The notes under the pieces were generated by a model. It searched no databases. It worked only from the letters and a program-made list of their open reading frames with translations, and was not told where the DNA came from. Shown one piece after another: positions 48,264 to 57,789 of a DNA stretch of 64,000 nucleotides (position 1 is the stretch's first letter; each line of letters starts with the position of its first letter). The translations under genes and the position numbers were made by a program. This DNA is from Pseudomonas baetica (GTDB lineage Bacteria; Pseudomonadota; Gammaproteobacteria; Pseudomonadales; Pseudomonadaceae). Where the stretch lies: NCBI RefSeq assembly GCF_002813455.1, contig NZ_PHHE01000001.1, positions 2,976,001-3,040,000 on the forward strand, given 5' to 3'.

Positions 48264-48368
48264 GCCGCCTTCGCGAGCAAGCCCGATCCCACACTAGATC
48301 TTTTCAGTGAACACACATTTTGTGTACACCAGAGATCCACTGTGGGAGCGGGCTTGCTCGCGAAGAGG
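48264..48368. repeat. REPIN-like REP pair
   Basis: Arms GGGCTTG subtype (left with one change, CCCGATCC); spacer 'AGTGAACACACATTTTGTGT' then 'ACACCAGAGATCC', related to the spacers at 37127 and 39769. Confidence 0.9.
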
Positions 48369-48413
48369 CCAGCAAAAACACCGCACCCGTCTCGGTTAAA
48401 TCCCGGACAAACA

Positions 48414-48447
48414 AAAACGCCCCCGGTCTCGCGACCGGGGGCGTTTT
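48414..48447. terminator. Bidirectional terminator between typA and the YkgJ gene
   Basis: Perfect 15-bp stem AAAACGCCCCCGGTC-TCGC-GACCGGGGGCGTTTT. The A/T ends supply a T-run in both directions, serving typA on the minus strand and the plus-strand gene upstream. Confidence 0.92.
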
Positions 48448-48468
48448 CATTCAGCCTGAACTAATGAC

Positions 48469-50289
48469 TCAGTTCTTGGCTTTCTTGGCAGCGCGGGTAC
48501 GCTCGCTTTCGTCCAGGATCTTCTTGCGAAGACGGATGGACTTAGGCGTCACTTCGCACAGCTCATCTTCCTGGATGTATTCCAGAGCTTGTTCCAGAGT
48601 GAACTTCACTGGTGGAACCAGAGCGATGGTTTCGTCTTTACCCGAAGCACGCATGTTGTCGAGCTTCTTGCCTTTGGTCGGGTTCACGCCCAGGTCGTTG
48701 TCGCGGCTGTTCTGACCAACGATTTGACCGTTGTAGATCTCTTGGCCGTGTTCTACGAACAGCTTGCCACGAGCCTGCAGGGTTTCCAGCGAGTAGGTCA
48801 GTGCCTTGCCGGTTTCAACCGAAACCAGAACGCCGTTCTGACGGCCGGACATGTGGCCGGACTTCACGGTGTCGTAGCGATCGAAGATCGAGGTCAGGAT
48901 GCCAGCACCGTTGGTCAGGGTCAGGAACTGGTTACGGAAACCGATCAGACCGCGAGCAGGGATGTTGTATTCCAGACGAACACGGCCCTTGCCATCCGGC
49001 ACCATGTTGCTCAGGTCGCCCTTACGCAGACCCATCTCTTCCATGACCTTGCCCTGAGCTTCTTCAGGGATGTCGATGGTCACGTTTTCGAACGGCTCTT
49101 GCTTGACGCCGTCTACTTCACGAATGATCACTTCCGGACGGCCCAGGGCCAGTTCGAAGCCTTCGCGACGCATGGTTTCGATCAGTACCGAGAGGTGCAG
49201 CTCACCACGGCCGGAAACCTTGAACTTGTCAGCGGTGTCGCCTTCTTCAACGCGCAGAGCAACGTTGTACAGCAGCTCTTTGTCCAGACGATCCTTGATG
49301 TTACGGGACGTCACGAACTTGCCTTCTTTACCGCAGAATGGCGAGTCGTTTACCTGGAAGGTCATGGAAACGGTTGGCTCGTCAACGGTCAGCGGCTTCA
49401 TCGCCTCGACAGTGTCCGGGTGGCACAGGGTGTCGGAGATGAACAGCGAATCCATACCGCTGATGCAAACGATGTCGCCTGCTGCAGCTTCTTCAACGTC
49501 GACGCGGTGCAGACCGTGGTGACCCATCAGCTTCAGGATACGGCCGTTGCGACGCTTGCCGTCAGCACCGATAGCCACAACCGGGGTGTTCGGCTTGACG
49601 CGACCACGAGCGATACGGCCAACGCCGATAACACCCAGGAAGCTGTTGTAGTCCAGAGCGGAAATCTGCATCTGGAACGCGCCGTCACGGTCAACAGCCG
49701 GAGGCGGAACGTGGTCGACGACCGCTTGGTACAGCGGGGTCATGTCTTCAGCCATGGCGGTGTGATCCAGACCGGCGATGCCGTTCAGGGCCGAGGCGTA
49801 AACAACCTGGAAGTCCAGTTGTTCTTCGGTAGCACCGAGGTTGTCGAACAGGTCGAAGATCTGGTCCAGAACCCAGTCCGGACGCGCGCCTGGACGGTCA
49901 ACCTTGTTGATCACCACGATTGGACGCAGGCCGGCTTCGAAAGCCTTCTTGGTCACGAAACGGGTTTGCGGCATAGGGCCGTCTTGAGCGTCAACCAGCA
50001 GCAGAACGGAGTCAACCATCGACATTACGCGTTCAACTTCGCCGCCGAAGTCGGCGTGGCCCGGGGTGTCCACGATGTTGATGTGGTAGCCGTTCCAGTT
50101 GATGGCGGTGTTTTTCGCCAGAATGGTAATACCGCGCTCTTTTTCCTGGTCGTTGGAGTCCATCACGCGCTCGTCGTTGAGCTCGTTGCGCTCCAGGGTG
50201 CCGGATTGACGCAGGAGTTTGTCTACCAGGGTGGTTTTACCATGGTCAACGTGGGCAATGATGGCGATGTTGCGTAGATTTTCGATCAC
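48469..50289 (-). CDS. typA: Ribosome-associated GTPase TypA/BipA
   Basis: Translational GTPase of 606 residues, EF-G-like, linked to stress and cold adaptation and 50S assembly. G1 '[16 protein letters not shown]' (about 11-26), G3 '[16 protein letters not shown]' (from about 73), G4 '[16 protein letters not shown]' are intact. The BipA-specific C-terminal part '[20 protein letters not shown]' is present. Single gene ending at a strong bidirectional terminator. Confidence 0.97.
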   Translation of the reverse strand: MIENLRNIAIIAHVDHGKTTLVDKLLRQSGTLERNELNDERVMDSNDQEKERGITILAKNTAINWNGYHINIVDTPGHADFGGEVERVMSMVDSVLLLVDAQDGPMPQTRFVTKKAFEAGLRPIVVINKVDRPGARPDWVLDQIFDLFDNLGATEEQLDFQVVYASALNGIAGLDHTAMAEDMTPLYQAVVDHVPPPAVDRDGAFQMQISALDYNSFLGVIGVGRIARGRVKPNTPVVAIGADGKRRNGRILKLMGHHGLHRVDVEEAAAGDIVCISGMDSLFISDTLCHPDTVEAMKPLTVDEPTVSMTFQVNDSPFCGKEGKFVTSRNIKDRLDKELLYNVALRVEEGDTADKFKVSGRGELHLSVLIETMRREGFELALGRPEVIIREVDGVKQEPFENVTIDIPEEAQGKVMEEMGLRKGDLSNMVPDGKGRVRLEYNIPARGLIGFRNQFLTLTNGAGILTSIFDRYDTVKSGHMSGRQNGVLVSVETGKALTYSLETLQARGKLFVEHGQEIYNGQIVGQNSRDNDLGVNPTKGKKLDNMRASGKDETIALVPPVKFTLEQALEYIQEDELCEVTPKSIRLRKKILDESERTRAAKKAKN

Positions 50290-50428
50290 TTGTGTATCTC
50301 GATCAGAGGATTCGGTTTGCTGACAAGTCTTGGCAGCGATTAGCAGTAGTGTCCGGCATGGCCGTTACAGCTTGACGGCGGTGTCGGGGGGCCGGTGACG
50401 CAGGCCACAGGCAAACAGCCCCGGGCAC

Positions 50429-51883
50429 TTAGCTCGGTCGATAAACGCGCACATTGGCATGCCCCTCACTGAGCAAATGGTGGGCATGCAGGCGACTCAT
50501 CACGCCTTTGTCGCAATACAGCAGGTACTGGCGAGTAGGGTCCAGTTCCTTGAAACGTGCGTTCACTGCATAGAACGGCATCGTCTGTACCTCTATGCCG
50601 GCAAGCTCCAGCGGTTCGTCTTCAGCGGCATCCGGGTGACGGATGTCGATGACGATCTGACCGGCCAGTGCTTCGCCGACTTCTTCAATTTGCAAATCCT
50701 GGCCCAATTCGTCGATGACTCGATCGATCGCCACCAGTTTGGCGTTGGCGAGCGCACGCTCGAGCACCGCCATGTCGAATTCTTTCTCTTCGTGCTCAAC
50801 GCGGCCACGCTTGGCGGCAGTCTTCGGATTGACCGAGATGACCCCGCAGTATTCCGGCATGTGCCGGGCAAAATCGGCGGTGCCGATCTCGTTGGCCGTG
50901 TCGATGATGTCCTGCTTGTGGGCGACGATCAGCGGGCGCAGGACCAGTTTGTCGGTTACGCAATCGATCACCGACAGATTCGGCAGCGTCTGGCTCGACA
51001 CCTGGGAGATCGCTTCACCGGTGACCAGCGCATCGATATGCAGGCGGTCAGCGATGGCGGAGGACGCGCGCAACATCATACGCTTCAATACGACGCCCAT
51101 ATGACTGTTATCGACTTTGCCGAGAATTTCGCCCAGCACTTCTTCAAATGGAACACTGACAAATAGCACGCGTTGCGAGCTGCCGTACTTCTTCCAGATG
51201 AAATGCGCGACTTCCATCACGCCCAATTCGTGGGCCCGCCCGCCGAGATTGAAGAAGCAGAAGTGCGCCATCAGGCCGCGGCGCATGATCTGGTAGGCCG
51301 CAACGGTCGAGTCAAAGCCGCCGGACATCAATACCAGCGTCTGCTCCAACGCACCAAGCGGGTAACCGCCGATGCCGTTGTGCTGGCTGTGGATGACAAA
51401 CAACCGTTTGTCGCGAACTTCGATACGAACTTCGATTTGCGGCGCTTTTAGGTCAATCCCGGCGGCACCGCACTCACGGCGCAGCTTGCTGCCGACGTAT
51501 TTTTCTACGTCCATCGAGCTGAACGTGTGCTTGCCTGCACGCTTGCAGCGCACCGAGAAAATCTTCCCGGCCAGCGCATCGCCGTAGTGCTGTTTGCACT
51601 TTTCGGTGATGTCGTCAAAGTCACCTAACGGGTACTCGTCGATCTGCAAAAAGTGCGCGATGCCCGGCATGCAGGTCAGACGCTCACCCATCTCTTTCAA
51701 GGCTTTGGGGTCGGTAACGCGGGTTTCCAGCTCGAGGTTGTCCCACACACCGTTCACCACCACAGCCGGGTCCAGATCGCGGAGCACGGCACGGATGTTC
51801 TTGGCCAGCTGGCGGATGAATTTCGTCCGGACAGGTCGGCTTTTGATGGTGATCTCGGGGAAGACTTTTACGATTAGTTTCAT
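50429..51883 (-). CDS. thiI: tRNA 4-thiouridine(8) synthase ThiI with rhodanese domain
   Basis: 484 residues. A ferredoxin-like and THUMP tRNA-binding N-terminus (about 1-165) is followed by a PP-loop ATPase domain '[20 protein letters not shown]' and a C-terminal rhodanese domain with the persulfide Cys in '[20 protein letters not shown]'. The second conserved Cys lies in '[10 protein letters not shown]'. Function: sulfur transfer to U8 of tRNA, and to thiazole in thiamine synthesis. ATG 51883 is chosen over the upstream frame because it gives the family start [20 protein letters not shown]. Divergent from glnA. Confidence 0.97.
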   Translation of the reverse strand: MKLIVKVFPEITIKSRPVRTKFIRQLAKNIRAVLRDLDPAVVVNGVWDNLELETRVTDPKALKEMGERLTCMPGIAHFLQIDEYPLGDFDDITEKCKQHYGDALAGKIFSVRCKRAGKHTFSSMDVEKYVGSKLRRECGAAGIDLKAPQIEVRIEVRDKRLFVIHSQHNGIGGYPLGALEQTLVLMSGGFDSTVAAYQIMRRGLMAHFCFFNLGGRAHELGVMEVAHFIWKKYGSSQRVLFVSVPFEEVLGEILGKVDNSHMGVVLKRMMLRASSAIADRLHIDALVTGEAISQVSSQTLPNLSVIDCVTDKLVLRPLIVAHKQDIIDTANEIGTADFARHMPEYCGVISVNPKTAAKRGRVEHEEKEFDMAVLERALANAKLVAIDRVIDELGQDLQIEEVGEALAGQIVIDIRHPDAAEDEPLELAGIEVQTMPFYAVNARFKELDPTRQYLLYCDKGVMSRLHAHHLLSEGHANVRVYRPS

Positions 51884-52211
51884 GAAAACAGCGCGCGCAG
51901 GGCCAGCCGAAAAAGGGGGGCGCGGATTATAGCGGAAATTGCTCAAGGTTTAACCAGTTAATGTGCAGAACGTTTTGCGCGCACCAAAACGGGTCATTTT
52001 TCAATTCGCACGCTACATTAGGGGGCGATATTTTCGCCTTCACGGCGCTTTGCACCTTTAGAAGCGTGAATTTGGGGCAAAAAACCCATGCTGGGGCACT
52101 GGCATGCAATTTGCTCCCTTGTGAGGCAGGTTGCCTTGGCAGAGTATCTGCGCCGGCATCACCCATATTAAGGGCATCCACTACCAAGCCCTAAGCCACC
52201 CGGAGGACACT
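51884..52211. promoter_or_regulatory. 328-bp thiI-glnA gap with a sigma-54 promoter and NtrC-like half-sites
   Basis: The glnA promoter TGGCATGCAATTTGCT at 52100-52115 has GG and GC 10 bases apart, typical of sigma-54. About 120 bases upstream 'GCGCACCAAAACGGGTCA' (51979-51996), and 'TGCACCTTTAGAAGCG' at 52051, each match one half of an NtrC site well and the other half poorly. This is the arrangement expected for NtrC-activated glnA. Confidence 0.75.
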
Positions 52212-53618
52212 ATGTCGAAGTCGGTTCAACTCATCAAAGATCATGACGTCAAGTGGATTGATCTGCGCTTCACGGACACCAAAGGCACTCAGCACCACGT
52301 GACCATGCCGGCTCGCGATGCGCTGGAAGACGACTTCTTCGAAGTCGGCAAGATGTTCGACGGTTCCTCCATCGCGGGCTGGAAAGGCATCGAAGCCTCC
52401 GACATGATCCTGCTGCCGGACGACGAAACGGCCGTGCTCGACCCGTTCACCGAAGACGCGACCCTGATTCTGGTCTGCGACATCATCGAACCGTCGACCA
52501 TGCAAGGTTACGATCGTGACCCGCGCGCCATCGCTCACCGCGCCGAGGAATACCTGAAGACCACCGGTATCGGTGACACTGTGTTCGCCGGTCCAGAACC
52601 AGAATTCTTCATCTTCGACGAAGTGAAGTTCAAGTCGGACATCTCCGGCTCGATGTTCAAAATCTACTCCGAACAAGGCTCGTGGATGTCCGACCAGGAC
52701 ATCGAAGGCGGCAACAAAGGTCACCGTCCAGGCGTCAAAGGTGGCTACTTCCCGGTTCCGCCGTTCGACCACGACCACGAAATCCGTACTGCCATGTGCA
52801 ACGCACTGGAAGAAATGGGCCAGACCGTTGAAGTTCACCACCACGAAGTGGCAACTGCCGGTCAGAACGAGATCGGTGTCAAGTTCAACACCCTGGTGAA
52901 GAAAGCTGACGAAGTTCAGACGCTGAAATACGTTGTACACAACGTTGCCGACGCCTACGGCCGCACCGCTACCTTCATGCCGAAGCCGCTGTACGGCGAC
53001 AACGGTTCGGGTATGCACGTACACATGTCCATCGCCAAAGATGGCAAGAACACCTTCGCTGGCGAAGGCTATGCGGGCCTGTCCGAAACCGCTCTGTACT
53101 TCATCGGCGGCATCATCAAGCACGGTAAGGCCCTGAACGGCTTCACCAACCCGGCTACCAACTCCTACAAGCGTCTGGTGCCAGGCTTCGAAGCTCCGGT
53201 CATGCTGGCCTACTCGGCCCGCAACCGTTCCGCCTCGATCCGTATTCCTTACGTCAACAGCCCACGCGGCCGTCGTATCGAAGCACGTTTCCCGGATCCG
53301 GCTGCCAACCCGTACCTGGCTTTCGCAGCTCTGCTGATGGCCGGCCTGGACGGTATCCAGAACAAGATCCACCCAGGCGATGCCGCTGACAAAAACCTGT
53401 ACGACCTGCCGCCTGAAGAGGCGAAAGAGATCCCACAAGTTTGCGGCAGCCTGAAAGAAGCCCTGGAAGAGCTGGACAAGGGCCGTGCGTTCCTGACCAA
53501 GGGCGGCGTGTTCTCCGACGACTTCATCGACGCTTACATCGCGCTGAAATCCGAAGAAGAAATCAAGGTCCGCACCTTCGTACACCCACTGGAATATGAG
53601 CTGTACTACAGCTGCTGA
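52212..53618 (+). CDS. glnA: Type I glutamine synthetase
   Basis: Dodecameric enzyme of 468 residues that makes glutamine from glutamate, ammonia and ATP; centre of nitrogen assimilation. Family signatures: '[19 protein letters not shown]', '[17 protein letters not shown]', '[17 protein letters not shown]', '[20 protein letters not shown]'. The adenylylation tyrosine is Tyr397 in 'NLYDLPPEE'. The start ATG 52212 has GGAGGACACT before it. Followed by the remains of its terminator, now split by an insertion sequence. Confidence 0.98.
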   Translation: MSKSVQLIKDHDVKWIDLRFTDTKGTQHHVTMPARDALEDDFFEVGKMFDGSSIAGWKGIEASDMILLPDDETAVLDPFTEDATLILVCDIIEPSTMQGYDRDPRAIAHRAEEYLKTTGIGDTVFAGPEPEFFIFDEVKFKSDISGSMFKIYSEQGSWMSDQDIEGGNKGHRPGVKGGYFPVPPFDHDHEIRTAMCNALEEMGQTVEVHHHEVATAGQNEIGVKFNTLVKKADEVQTLKYVVHNVADAYGRTATFMPKPLYGDNGSGMHVHMSIAKDGKNTFAGEGYAGLSETALYFIGGIIKHGKALNGFTNPATNSYKRLVPGFEAPVMLAYSARNRSASIRIPYVNSPRGRRIEARFPDPAANPYLAFAALLMAGLDGIQNKIHPGDAADKNLYDLPPEEAKEIPQVCGSLKEALEELDKGRAFLTKGGVFSDDFIDAYIALKSEEEIKVRTFVHPLEYELYYSC

Positions 53619-53655
53619 TCCGGTAGCGCTGCGCTACGCGGCGTGACAAAAAGAG

Positions 53656-53667
53656 GCCTCCTTCGGG
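53656..53667. repeat. Left target-site duplication of the IS4-family element
   Basis: GCCTCCTTCGGG, repeated exactly at 55094-55105. It is the left arm and loop of the former glnA terminator hairpin. Confidence 0.9.
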
Positions 53668-53717
53668 TAATGCCGATCAGTTAAGCCCTTTTGCTTGACC
53701 TTTGGCCGCAAGAAATC

Positions 53718-53752
53718 AAAATCCGATGCCTGAATAGGCATCGGATTTTTTT
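53718..53752 (+). terminator. Terminator hairpin at the left end of the IS
   Basis: 13-bp perfect stem AAAATCCGATGCC-TGAATA-GGCATCGGATTTT followed by more T's, directly before the transposase ATG. It would stop transcription coming in from glnA, taking over from the disrupted glnA terminator. Confidence 0.85.
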
Positions 53753-55084
53753 ATGCGTCTGGCTCGGGCACTGGAACTCACCCACAACTTCGTCTCGACT
53801 CCCAACTCCCTCGAAGGGTTGGACTCGTTGCTTGATCCATCTCTGGTCGAACAGGCATTGGAGCAGGCCGGTGTAGCCACTTTGCGCAGGCGACGCTTAC
53901 CTTTGGAAATGATGCTTTGGTGCGTCATCTCCATGGCGTTTTTTCGACGCATGTCGGCGTGGGATGTGGTCAGTCGCATGAACATCATGCTGCCTGGGCA
54001 ACGTCCGCTGGTCGCGCCCAGCGCCGTAGTCCAAGCCCGTCAGCGGCTGGGCAGCGAGGCCGTACGACAAGTCTTCGATCTGACTCAGAAAAGCTGGCAT
54101 GAAGCGGCCAGTCATCCGACCTGGGCCGGGTTGCGCTTGCTGGGTGTCGACGGCGTCGTCTGGCGTACGCCCGATACACCGGAAAACCGTGCGCGTTACG
54201 ACTCCGCCAGCAACCAGCATGGCGATACTGGTTTTCCTCAGGTGCGCATGGTTTGCCAAATGGAATTGACCAGTCACTTACTGATTGGCAGCGCGTTTGA
54301 CGGCTATCGCAGCAACGAGATGAAACTGGCGGAGCAACTGATCGAAACCACCCCCGATCACTCGCTGACGCTGTTCGATCGCGGCTTTTATTCCTTGGGG
54401 TTGCTGCATCAATGGCAGCAAGCAGGCATCGAGCGACATTGGTTGATGCCGCTGAAAAAAGGCTCGCAGTACGAAGTGCTTCAGCGTTTGGGGCGCCACG
54501 ATGCTGTGGTCTCGTTGAGTACTTCGCCGCAGGCCCGCAAGCAATGGCCTGGATTGCCGGAGCGCCTGACTGCGCGGCTTCTGAGCAAAACCGTCAAGGG
54601 CAAGGTTTGTCAGATACTGACGTCGATGGCCGACTCATTACGCTTCCCGTCCGACGAAATCGTCGATCTCTACAGCCAGCGATGGGAGATCGAGTTAGGG
54701 TTTAGAGAAATGAAGCAGACCCTGCTGAACAGCAGCTATACGCTGCGCAGCAAGACGCCCGAAATGATTGAGCAGGAACTGTGGGGCGTGTTGTTGGGCT
54801 ACAACCTGTTGCGTTATCAGATGGTGGAGATGAGCCGCCATTGTCCAGGCATCCATCCATGCGAACTGAGCTTCACCGCGTGCACTTGGGCGATCTTGGG
54901 GTTTATCAACGGCGTTTCTGCGGATCGTTCGGGGAACATCCCCAAATATCTCGCAGAGTTGCATGCCTCAGCCCCGCATTATGTCCTGCCACATCGACGC
55001 GAGGAGCGCATTTATCCTCGGGCAATCAGGCTCAAATCGCCGAAGTATCCGATCAAAAACAAAAATGCCAGTCAGCTTAACTGA
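53753..55084 (+). CDS. IS4-family transposase
   Basis: DDE transposase of 443 residues. N-terminal DNA-binding domain (about 1-110), catalytic Asp in '[20 protein letters not shown]', second Asp in '[20 protein letters not shown]', and the IS4 signature Y-x2-R-x3-E-x6-K seen as '[15 protein letters not shown]', giving the catalytic Glu. The start ATG 53753 lies right behind the left-end hairpin with no ribosome site, typical of weakly expressed transposases. The stop lies in the loop-stem of a second hairpin at the right end. Confidence 0.95.
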   Translation: MRLARALELTHNFVSTPNSLEGLDSLLDPSLVEQALEQAGVATLRRRRLPLEMMLWCVISMAFFRRMSAWDVVSRMNIMLPGQRPLVAPSAVVQARQRLGSEAVRQVFDLTQKSWHEAASHPTWAGLRLLGVDGVVWRTPDTPENRARYDSASNQHGDTGFPQVRMVCQMELTSHLLIGSAFDGYRSNEMKLAEQLIETTPDHSLTLFDRGFYSLGLLHQWQQAGIERHWLMPLKKGSQYEVLQRLGRHDAVVSLSTSPQARKQWPGLPERLTARLLSKTVKGKVCQILTSMADSLRFPSDEIVDLYSQRWEIELGFREMKQTLLNSSYTLRSKTPEMIEQELWGVLLGYNLLRYQMVEMSRHCPGIHPCELSFTACTWAILGFINGVSADRSGNIPKYLAELHASAPHYVLPHRREERIYPRAIRLKSPKYPIKNKNASQLN

Positions 55085-55092
55085 CTGGCATT
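55064..55092 (+). terminator. Right-end hairpin of the IS
   Basis: Perfect 12-bp stem AATGCCAGTCAG-CTTAA-CTGACTGGCATT spanning the transposase stop codon (55082-55084) and overlapping the right inverted repeat. No T-run follows directly. Confidence 0.75.
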
Positions 55093-55093
55093 A

Positions 55094-55117
55094 GCCTCCT
55101 TCGGGAGGCCTTTTTTA
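55094..55117 (+). terminator. Rebuilt glnA terminator after the IS
   Basis: GCCTCC-TTCG-GGAGGC followed by CTTTTTTATT. The target duplication restores the complete hairpin and T-run on the far side of the IS. The first 12 bases (55094-55105) are the right target-site duplication. Confidence 0.9.
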
Positions 55118-55149
55118 TTGCCGCAATTTATGAAGTGACGCAAATCCAC

Positions 55150-55239
55150 TGTGGGAGCGAGCCTGCTCGCGAATGCGCTGGGTCATTGACAGAGATGGCG
55201 ACTGACACGACGTCTTCGCGAGCAGGCTCGCTCCCACAG
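55150..55239. repeat. REPIN-like REP pair
   Basis: Both arms GAGCCTG subtype, spacer 'GGTCATTGACAGAGATGGCG' then 'ACTGACACGACG'. Just upstream of the first DUF4124 gene. Confidence 0.9.
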
Positions 55240-55340
55240 GGGATTTTGGCGCCTGAATGATCTCTGGATGTGTGCCAGGTTAGGCCAACTGACGCGTCTG
55301 TCCTATGCTGCACCCATCGTTTTCAATCCCGGTCGATTTC

Positions 55341-55853
55341 ATGGGTCGCACCTTTCTCTACATTCTGCTGCTGATCGCCCTGCCCGCCGCCGCACAGATC
55401 TACAAGTACACCGATGCCAACGGCAACACGGTGTACAGCGATCATTCGCCGGACGGCGTCAAGGCGCAGGCGGTGGAGCTGCCGCCGCTAAACAGCGTCG
55501 AATCTCAGCCGCCGAGTGCACCAGTGGCGCCCAGCACCGATAACCGCGAACCACCGCGCAGCGCCTACGCCATTCTCGAACTCGCCGGCCTGCCCACCGA
55601 AGAAGCCCTGCGCGCCAACAACGGCACGTTCACGGTCAATGTGCTGATCAAGCCGCGCCTGCAACCGGCGCACCTTTTGCGACTGGTGCTGGACGACCAA
55701 CCCTACGGCCAGCCGAGCAATGTGCCGATCCTGCAACTGGTTAACGTTGATCGCGGCGATCATCGCCTCGCAGTGCAGGTGATCGACGGCCAATCGATCA
55801 TCCAGCAGAGCCCGGTGGTGGTGTTTACCGTGCAACGGGTGCACAAGCCATGA
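55341..55853 (+). CDS. DUF4124 domain-containing periplasmic protein
   Basis: 170 residues from ATG 55341 (frame open from 55305). Signal peptide MGRTFLYILLLIALPAAAQ, then the DUF4124 domain 'IYKYTDANGNTVYSDHSPDG' (about 20-39) and a Pro/Ser linker. The C-terminal part (about 85-170), with 'TVNVLIKPRLQPAHLLRLVL' and 'VNVDRGDHRLAVQVIDGQS', looks like an Ig/FN3-like beta domain. The next gene has the same layout, so the pair arose by duplication. Function unknown. Overlaps the next gene by 4 bp. Upstream of ntrBC. Confidence 0.88.
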   Translation: MGRTFLYILLLIALPAAAQIYKYTDANGNTVYSDHSPDGVKAQAVELPPLNSVESQPPSAPVAPSTDNREPPRSAYAILELAGLPTEEALRANNGTFTVNVLIKPRLQPAHLLRLVLDDQPYGQPSNVPILQLVNVDRGDHRLAVQVIDGQSIIQQSPVVVFTVQRVHKP

Positions 55854-56473
55854 GCCGCGCGTGGCTGATCGCTGTGCTGGCCCTGACCGCGCTGCAAGCC
55901 TCGGCGGAGGTGTTCACCTACATCGACGCTCAAGGCAATCGCGTCTACACCGACCAGCCACGGGGCAATGCCAAGCGCGTGCCGCTGGCGACCAGCAATC
56001 GCATGCCGGCCAACCCCACCGCGGCCGCGCCGATCACAACGGCGAAAAAATCCCCGGAGCAACCGTTGTTCCACTACGACATGCTCCGTGTTCTGGTGCC
56101 CGAGCCGGACGCGACCATTCGCAGCAGCGCTGGCGAAGTGATCGTCAGCGTCACCAGCGAGCCGGGTCTGCAAGCAGGTCATCGCTATCGCCTGTTGCTG
56201 GACGGCAAGGCCACCGGCGAGCCAGGCCTGAGCCCGGTATTTCCACTGAACAACATAGACCGTGGCAGCCACAGCCTTTCTGTCGAGATTCTCGATGCGC
56301 AGGGCCGCACCGTAGAACGCACCGCTAATCAGCCCTTCCACATGCTGCGCATTTCGTTGGCGCAAAAGCGCCAGGTCAAACCCTGCGTCGCCAAAGATTA
56401 CGGCATACGTGCGGAATGCCCGCTGAAAGATAAACCCGAAGAACCGAAAAATCCTTTCCTGCGTTTCTTCTAA
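55850..56473 (+). CDS. DUF4124 domain-containing periplasmic protein, paralogue
   Basis: 207 residues. Signal peptide MSRAWLIAVLALTALQASA|E, then DUF4124 'VFTYIDAQGNRVYTDQPRGN', a linker, an Ig-like domain with 'IVSVTSEPGLQAGHRYRLLL' and 'NNIDRGSHSLSVEILDAQGR', and a Lys/Pro-rich tail with two Cys ('VKPCVAKDYGIRAECPLKDK'). Clearly a paralogue of the preceding gene with a C-terminal extension. Translationally coupled to it. The same organisation ahead of ntrBC occurs in other pseudomonads, but no role in nitrogen control is shown. Confidence 0.88.
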   Translation: MSRAWLIAVLALTALQASAEVFTYIDAQGNRVYTDQPRGNAKRVPLATSNRMPANPTAAAPITTAKKSPEQPLFHYDMLRVLVPEPDATIRSSAGEVIVSVTSEPGLQAGHRYRLLLDGKATGEPGLSPVFPLNNIDRGSHSLSVEILDAQGRTVERTANQPFHMLRISLAQKRQVKPCVAKDYGIRAECPLKDKPEEPKNPFLRFF

Positions 56474-56488
56474 CGCCGCTCAGCTTTG

Positions 56489-56505
56489 CGCACTATATTG
56501 GTGCA
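56489..56505. promoter_or_regulatory. NtrC-binding site candidate upstream of ntrB
   Basis: CGCACTATATTGGTGCA shows the GCAC-N7-GTGC dyad of NtrC sites and is close to the enteric glnA/ntrB consensus TGCACTA-N3-TGGTGCA. It is 199 bases before the ntrB ATG, suggesting autoregulation of ntrBC. Confidence 0.72.
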
Positions 56506-56703
56506 GCAAGCTCCACGCTTCCCACATACCAACCCATTTTGGTTCGAAAGTACCCGCGAAGGCTGGCGGACTGCCACGCAAACGAGCGTCAAACGCCCGT
56601 TTCAGGGGTTGAACGCTTCTTTTCGGAGCCTTGGTTTGGTTTTTGCATTTTCCGTTTCACGACGCTTGCTTCTTGCGCACGCTCCGCCCCAAAAGAGGCC
56701 CTG

Positions 56704-57789
56704 ATGACTATAAGTGACGCAATTCATCGTTTACTGCTCGACAACCTGACCACCGCCACCATCCTGCTCGACGCCGAATTGCGCCTCGAGTACATGAACC
56801 CGGCGGCGGAAATGCTGCTGGCCATCAGCGGCCAGCGTAGCCATGGGCAGTTCATCAGCGAGTTATTTACCGAGTCCACCGAGGCGCTCAACTCCCTGCG
56901 CCAGGCGGTTGAACAGGCGCATCCGTTCACCAAGCGCGAAGCGATGCTCACCGCCCTCACCGGCCAGACCCTGACGGTGGATTACGCGGTGACGCCGATC
57001 CTCAGCAACGGCGCGACCCTGCTCCTGCTGGAAGTCCACCCGCGAGATCGCCTGCTGCGGATTACCAAGGAAGAGGCGCAGCTGTCGAAACAGGAAACCA
57101 GCAAGATGCTGGTGCGCGGCCTCGCCCATGAAATCAAGAATCCCCTCGGCGGCATCCGTGGCGCGGCGCAACTGCTGGCCCGCGAACTGCCGGAAGACAG
57201 CCTGCGCGACTACACCAACGTGATCATTGAAGAGGCCGACCGCCTGCGCAATCTGGTCGACCGCATGCTCGGTTCGAACAAGTTGCCGTCGTTGGCCATG
57301 TGCAACGTTCACGAGGTGCTCGAGCGTGTGTGCCAATTGGTCGAAGCCGAAAGCCAGGGTTGCATCACCTTGGTGCGCGATTACGACCCAAGCATTCCCG
57401 ACGTGTTGATCGACCGCGAGCAAATGATTCAGGCCGTGCTGAATATCGTGCGCAACGCGATGCAGGCGATCAGCAGCCAGAACGAGCTGCGTCTGGGCCG
57501 CATCAGCCTGCGTACCCGAACCATGCGTCAATTCACCATTGGCCACGTCCGCCATCGTCTGGTGACCAAGATCGAGATCATCGACAACGGCCCGGGCATC
57601 CCGGCGGAACTTCAGGAAACCATCTTCTTTCCCATGGTCAGCGGCCGTCCGGACGGTACCGGGCTGGGCCTGGCCATTACCCAGAACATCATCAGCCAGC
57701 ACCAGGGCCTGATCGAGTGTGACAGCCACCCAGGCCACACCACGTTCTCGATCTTTCTGCCACTGGAACAAGGAGCCACATCGACATGA
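56704..57789 (+). CDS. ntrB: Nitrogen regulation sensor histidine kinase NtrB (GlnL)
   Basis: Cytosolic kinase/phosphatase of 361 residues controlled by PII, which phosphorylates NtrC under nitrogen limitation. PAS domain about 10-115 ('TATILLDAELRLEYMNPAAE'), H-box with His142 in 'RGLAHEIKNPLGGIRGAAQL', N-box 'LNIVRNAMQAI', G-boxes 'IEIIDNGPGIP' and 'DGTGLGLAITQNI'. No membrane segment. ATG 56704 gives the normal N-terminus MTISDAIHRLLLDN; the frame runs open upstream. Overlaps ntrC by 4 bp. Confidence 0.97.
   Translation: MTISDAIHRLLLDNLTTATILLDAELRLEYMNPAAEMLLAISGQRSHGQFISELFTESTEALNSLRQAVEQAHPFTKREAMLTALTGQTLTVDYAVTPILSNGATLLLLEVHPRDRLLRITKEEAQLSKQETSKMLVRGLAHEIKNPLGGIRGAAQLLARELPEDSLRDYTNVIIEEADRLRNLVDRMLGSNKLPSLAMCNVHEVLERVCQLVEAESQGCITLVRDYDPSIPDVLIDREQMIQAVLNIVRNAMQAISSQNELRLGRISLRTRTMRQFTIGHVRHRLVTKIEIIDNGPGIPAELQETIFFPMVSGRPDGTGLGLAITQNIISQHQGLIECDSHPGHTTFSIFLPLEQGATST

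Larger units (their letters stand above)
53668..55093 (+). mobile_element. IS4-family insertion sequence, 1426 bp, complete
   Basis: Terminal inverted repeats TAATGCCGATCAGTTAAGC (left) and, on the complement, TAATGCCAGTCAGTTAAGC (right) match at 17 of 19 bases. A 12-bp direct duplication GCCTCCTTCGGG flanks it, a length usual for IS4. It encodes one intact transposase on the plus strand. The insertion is inside the glnA terminator. It looks recent, as the frame and both duplications are perfect. Confidence 0.93.
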
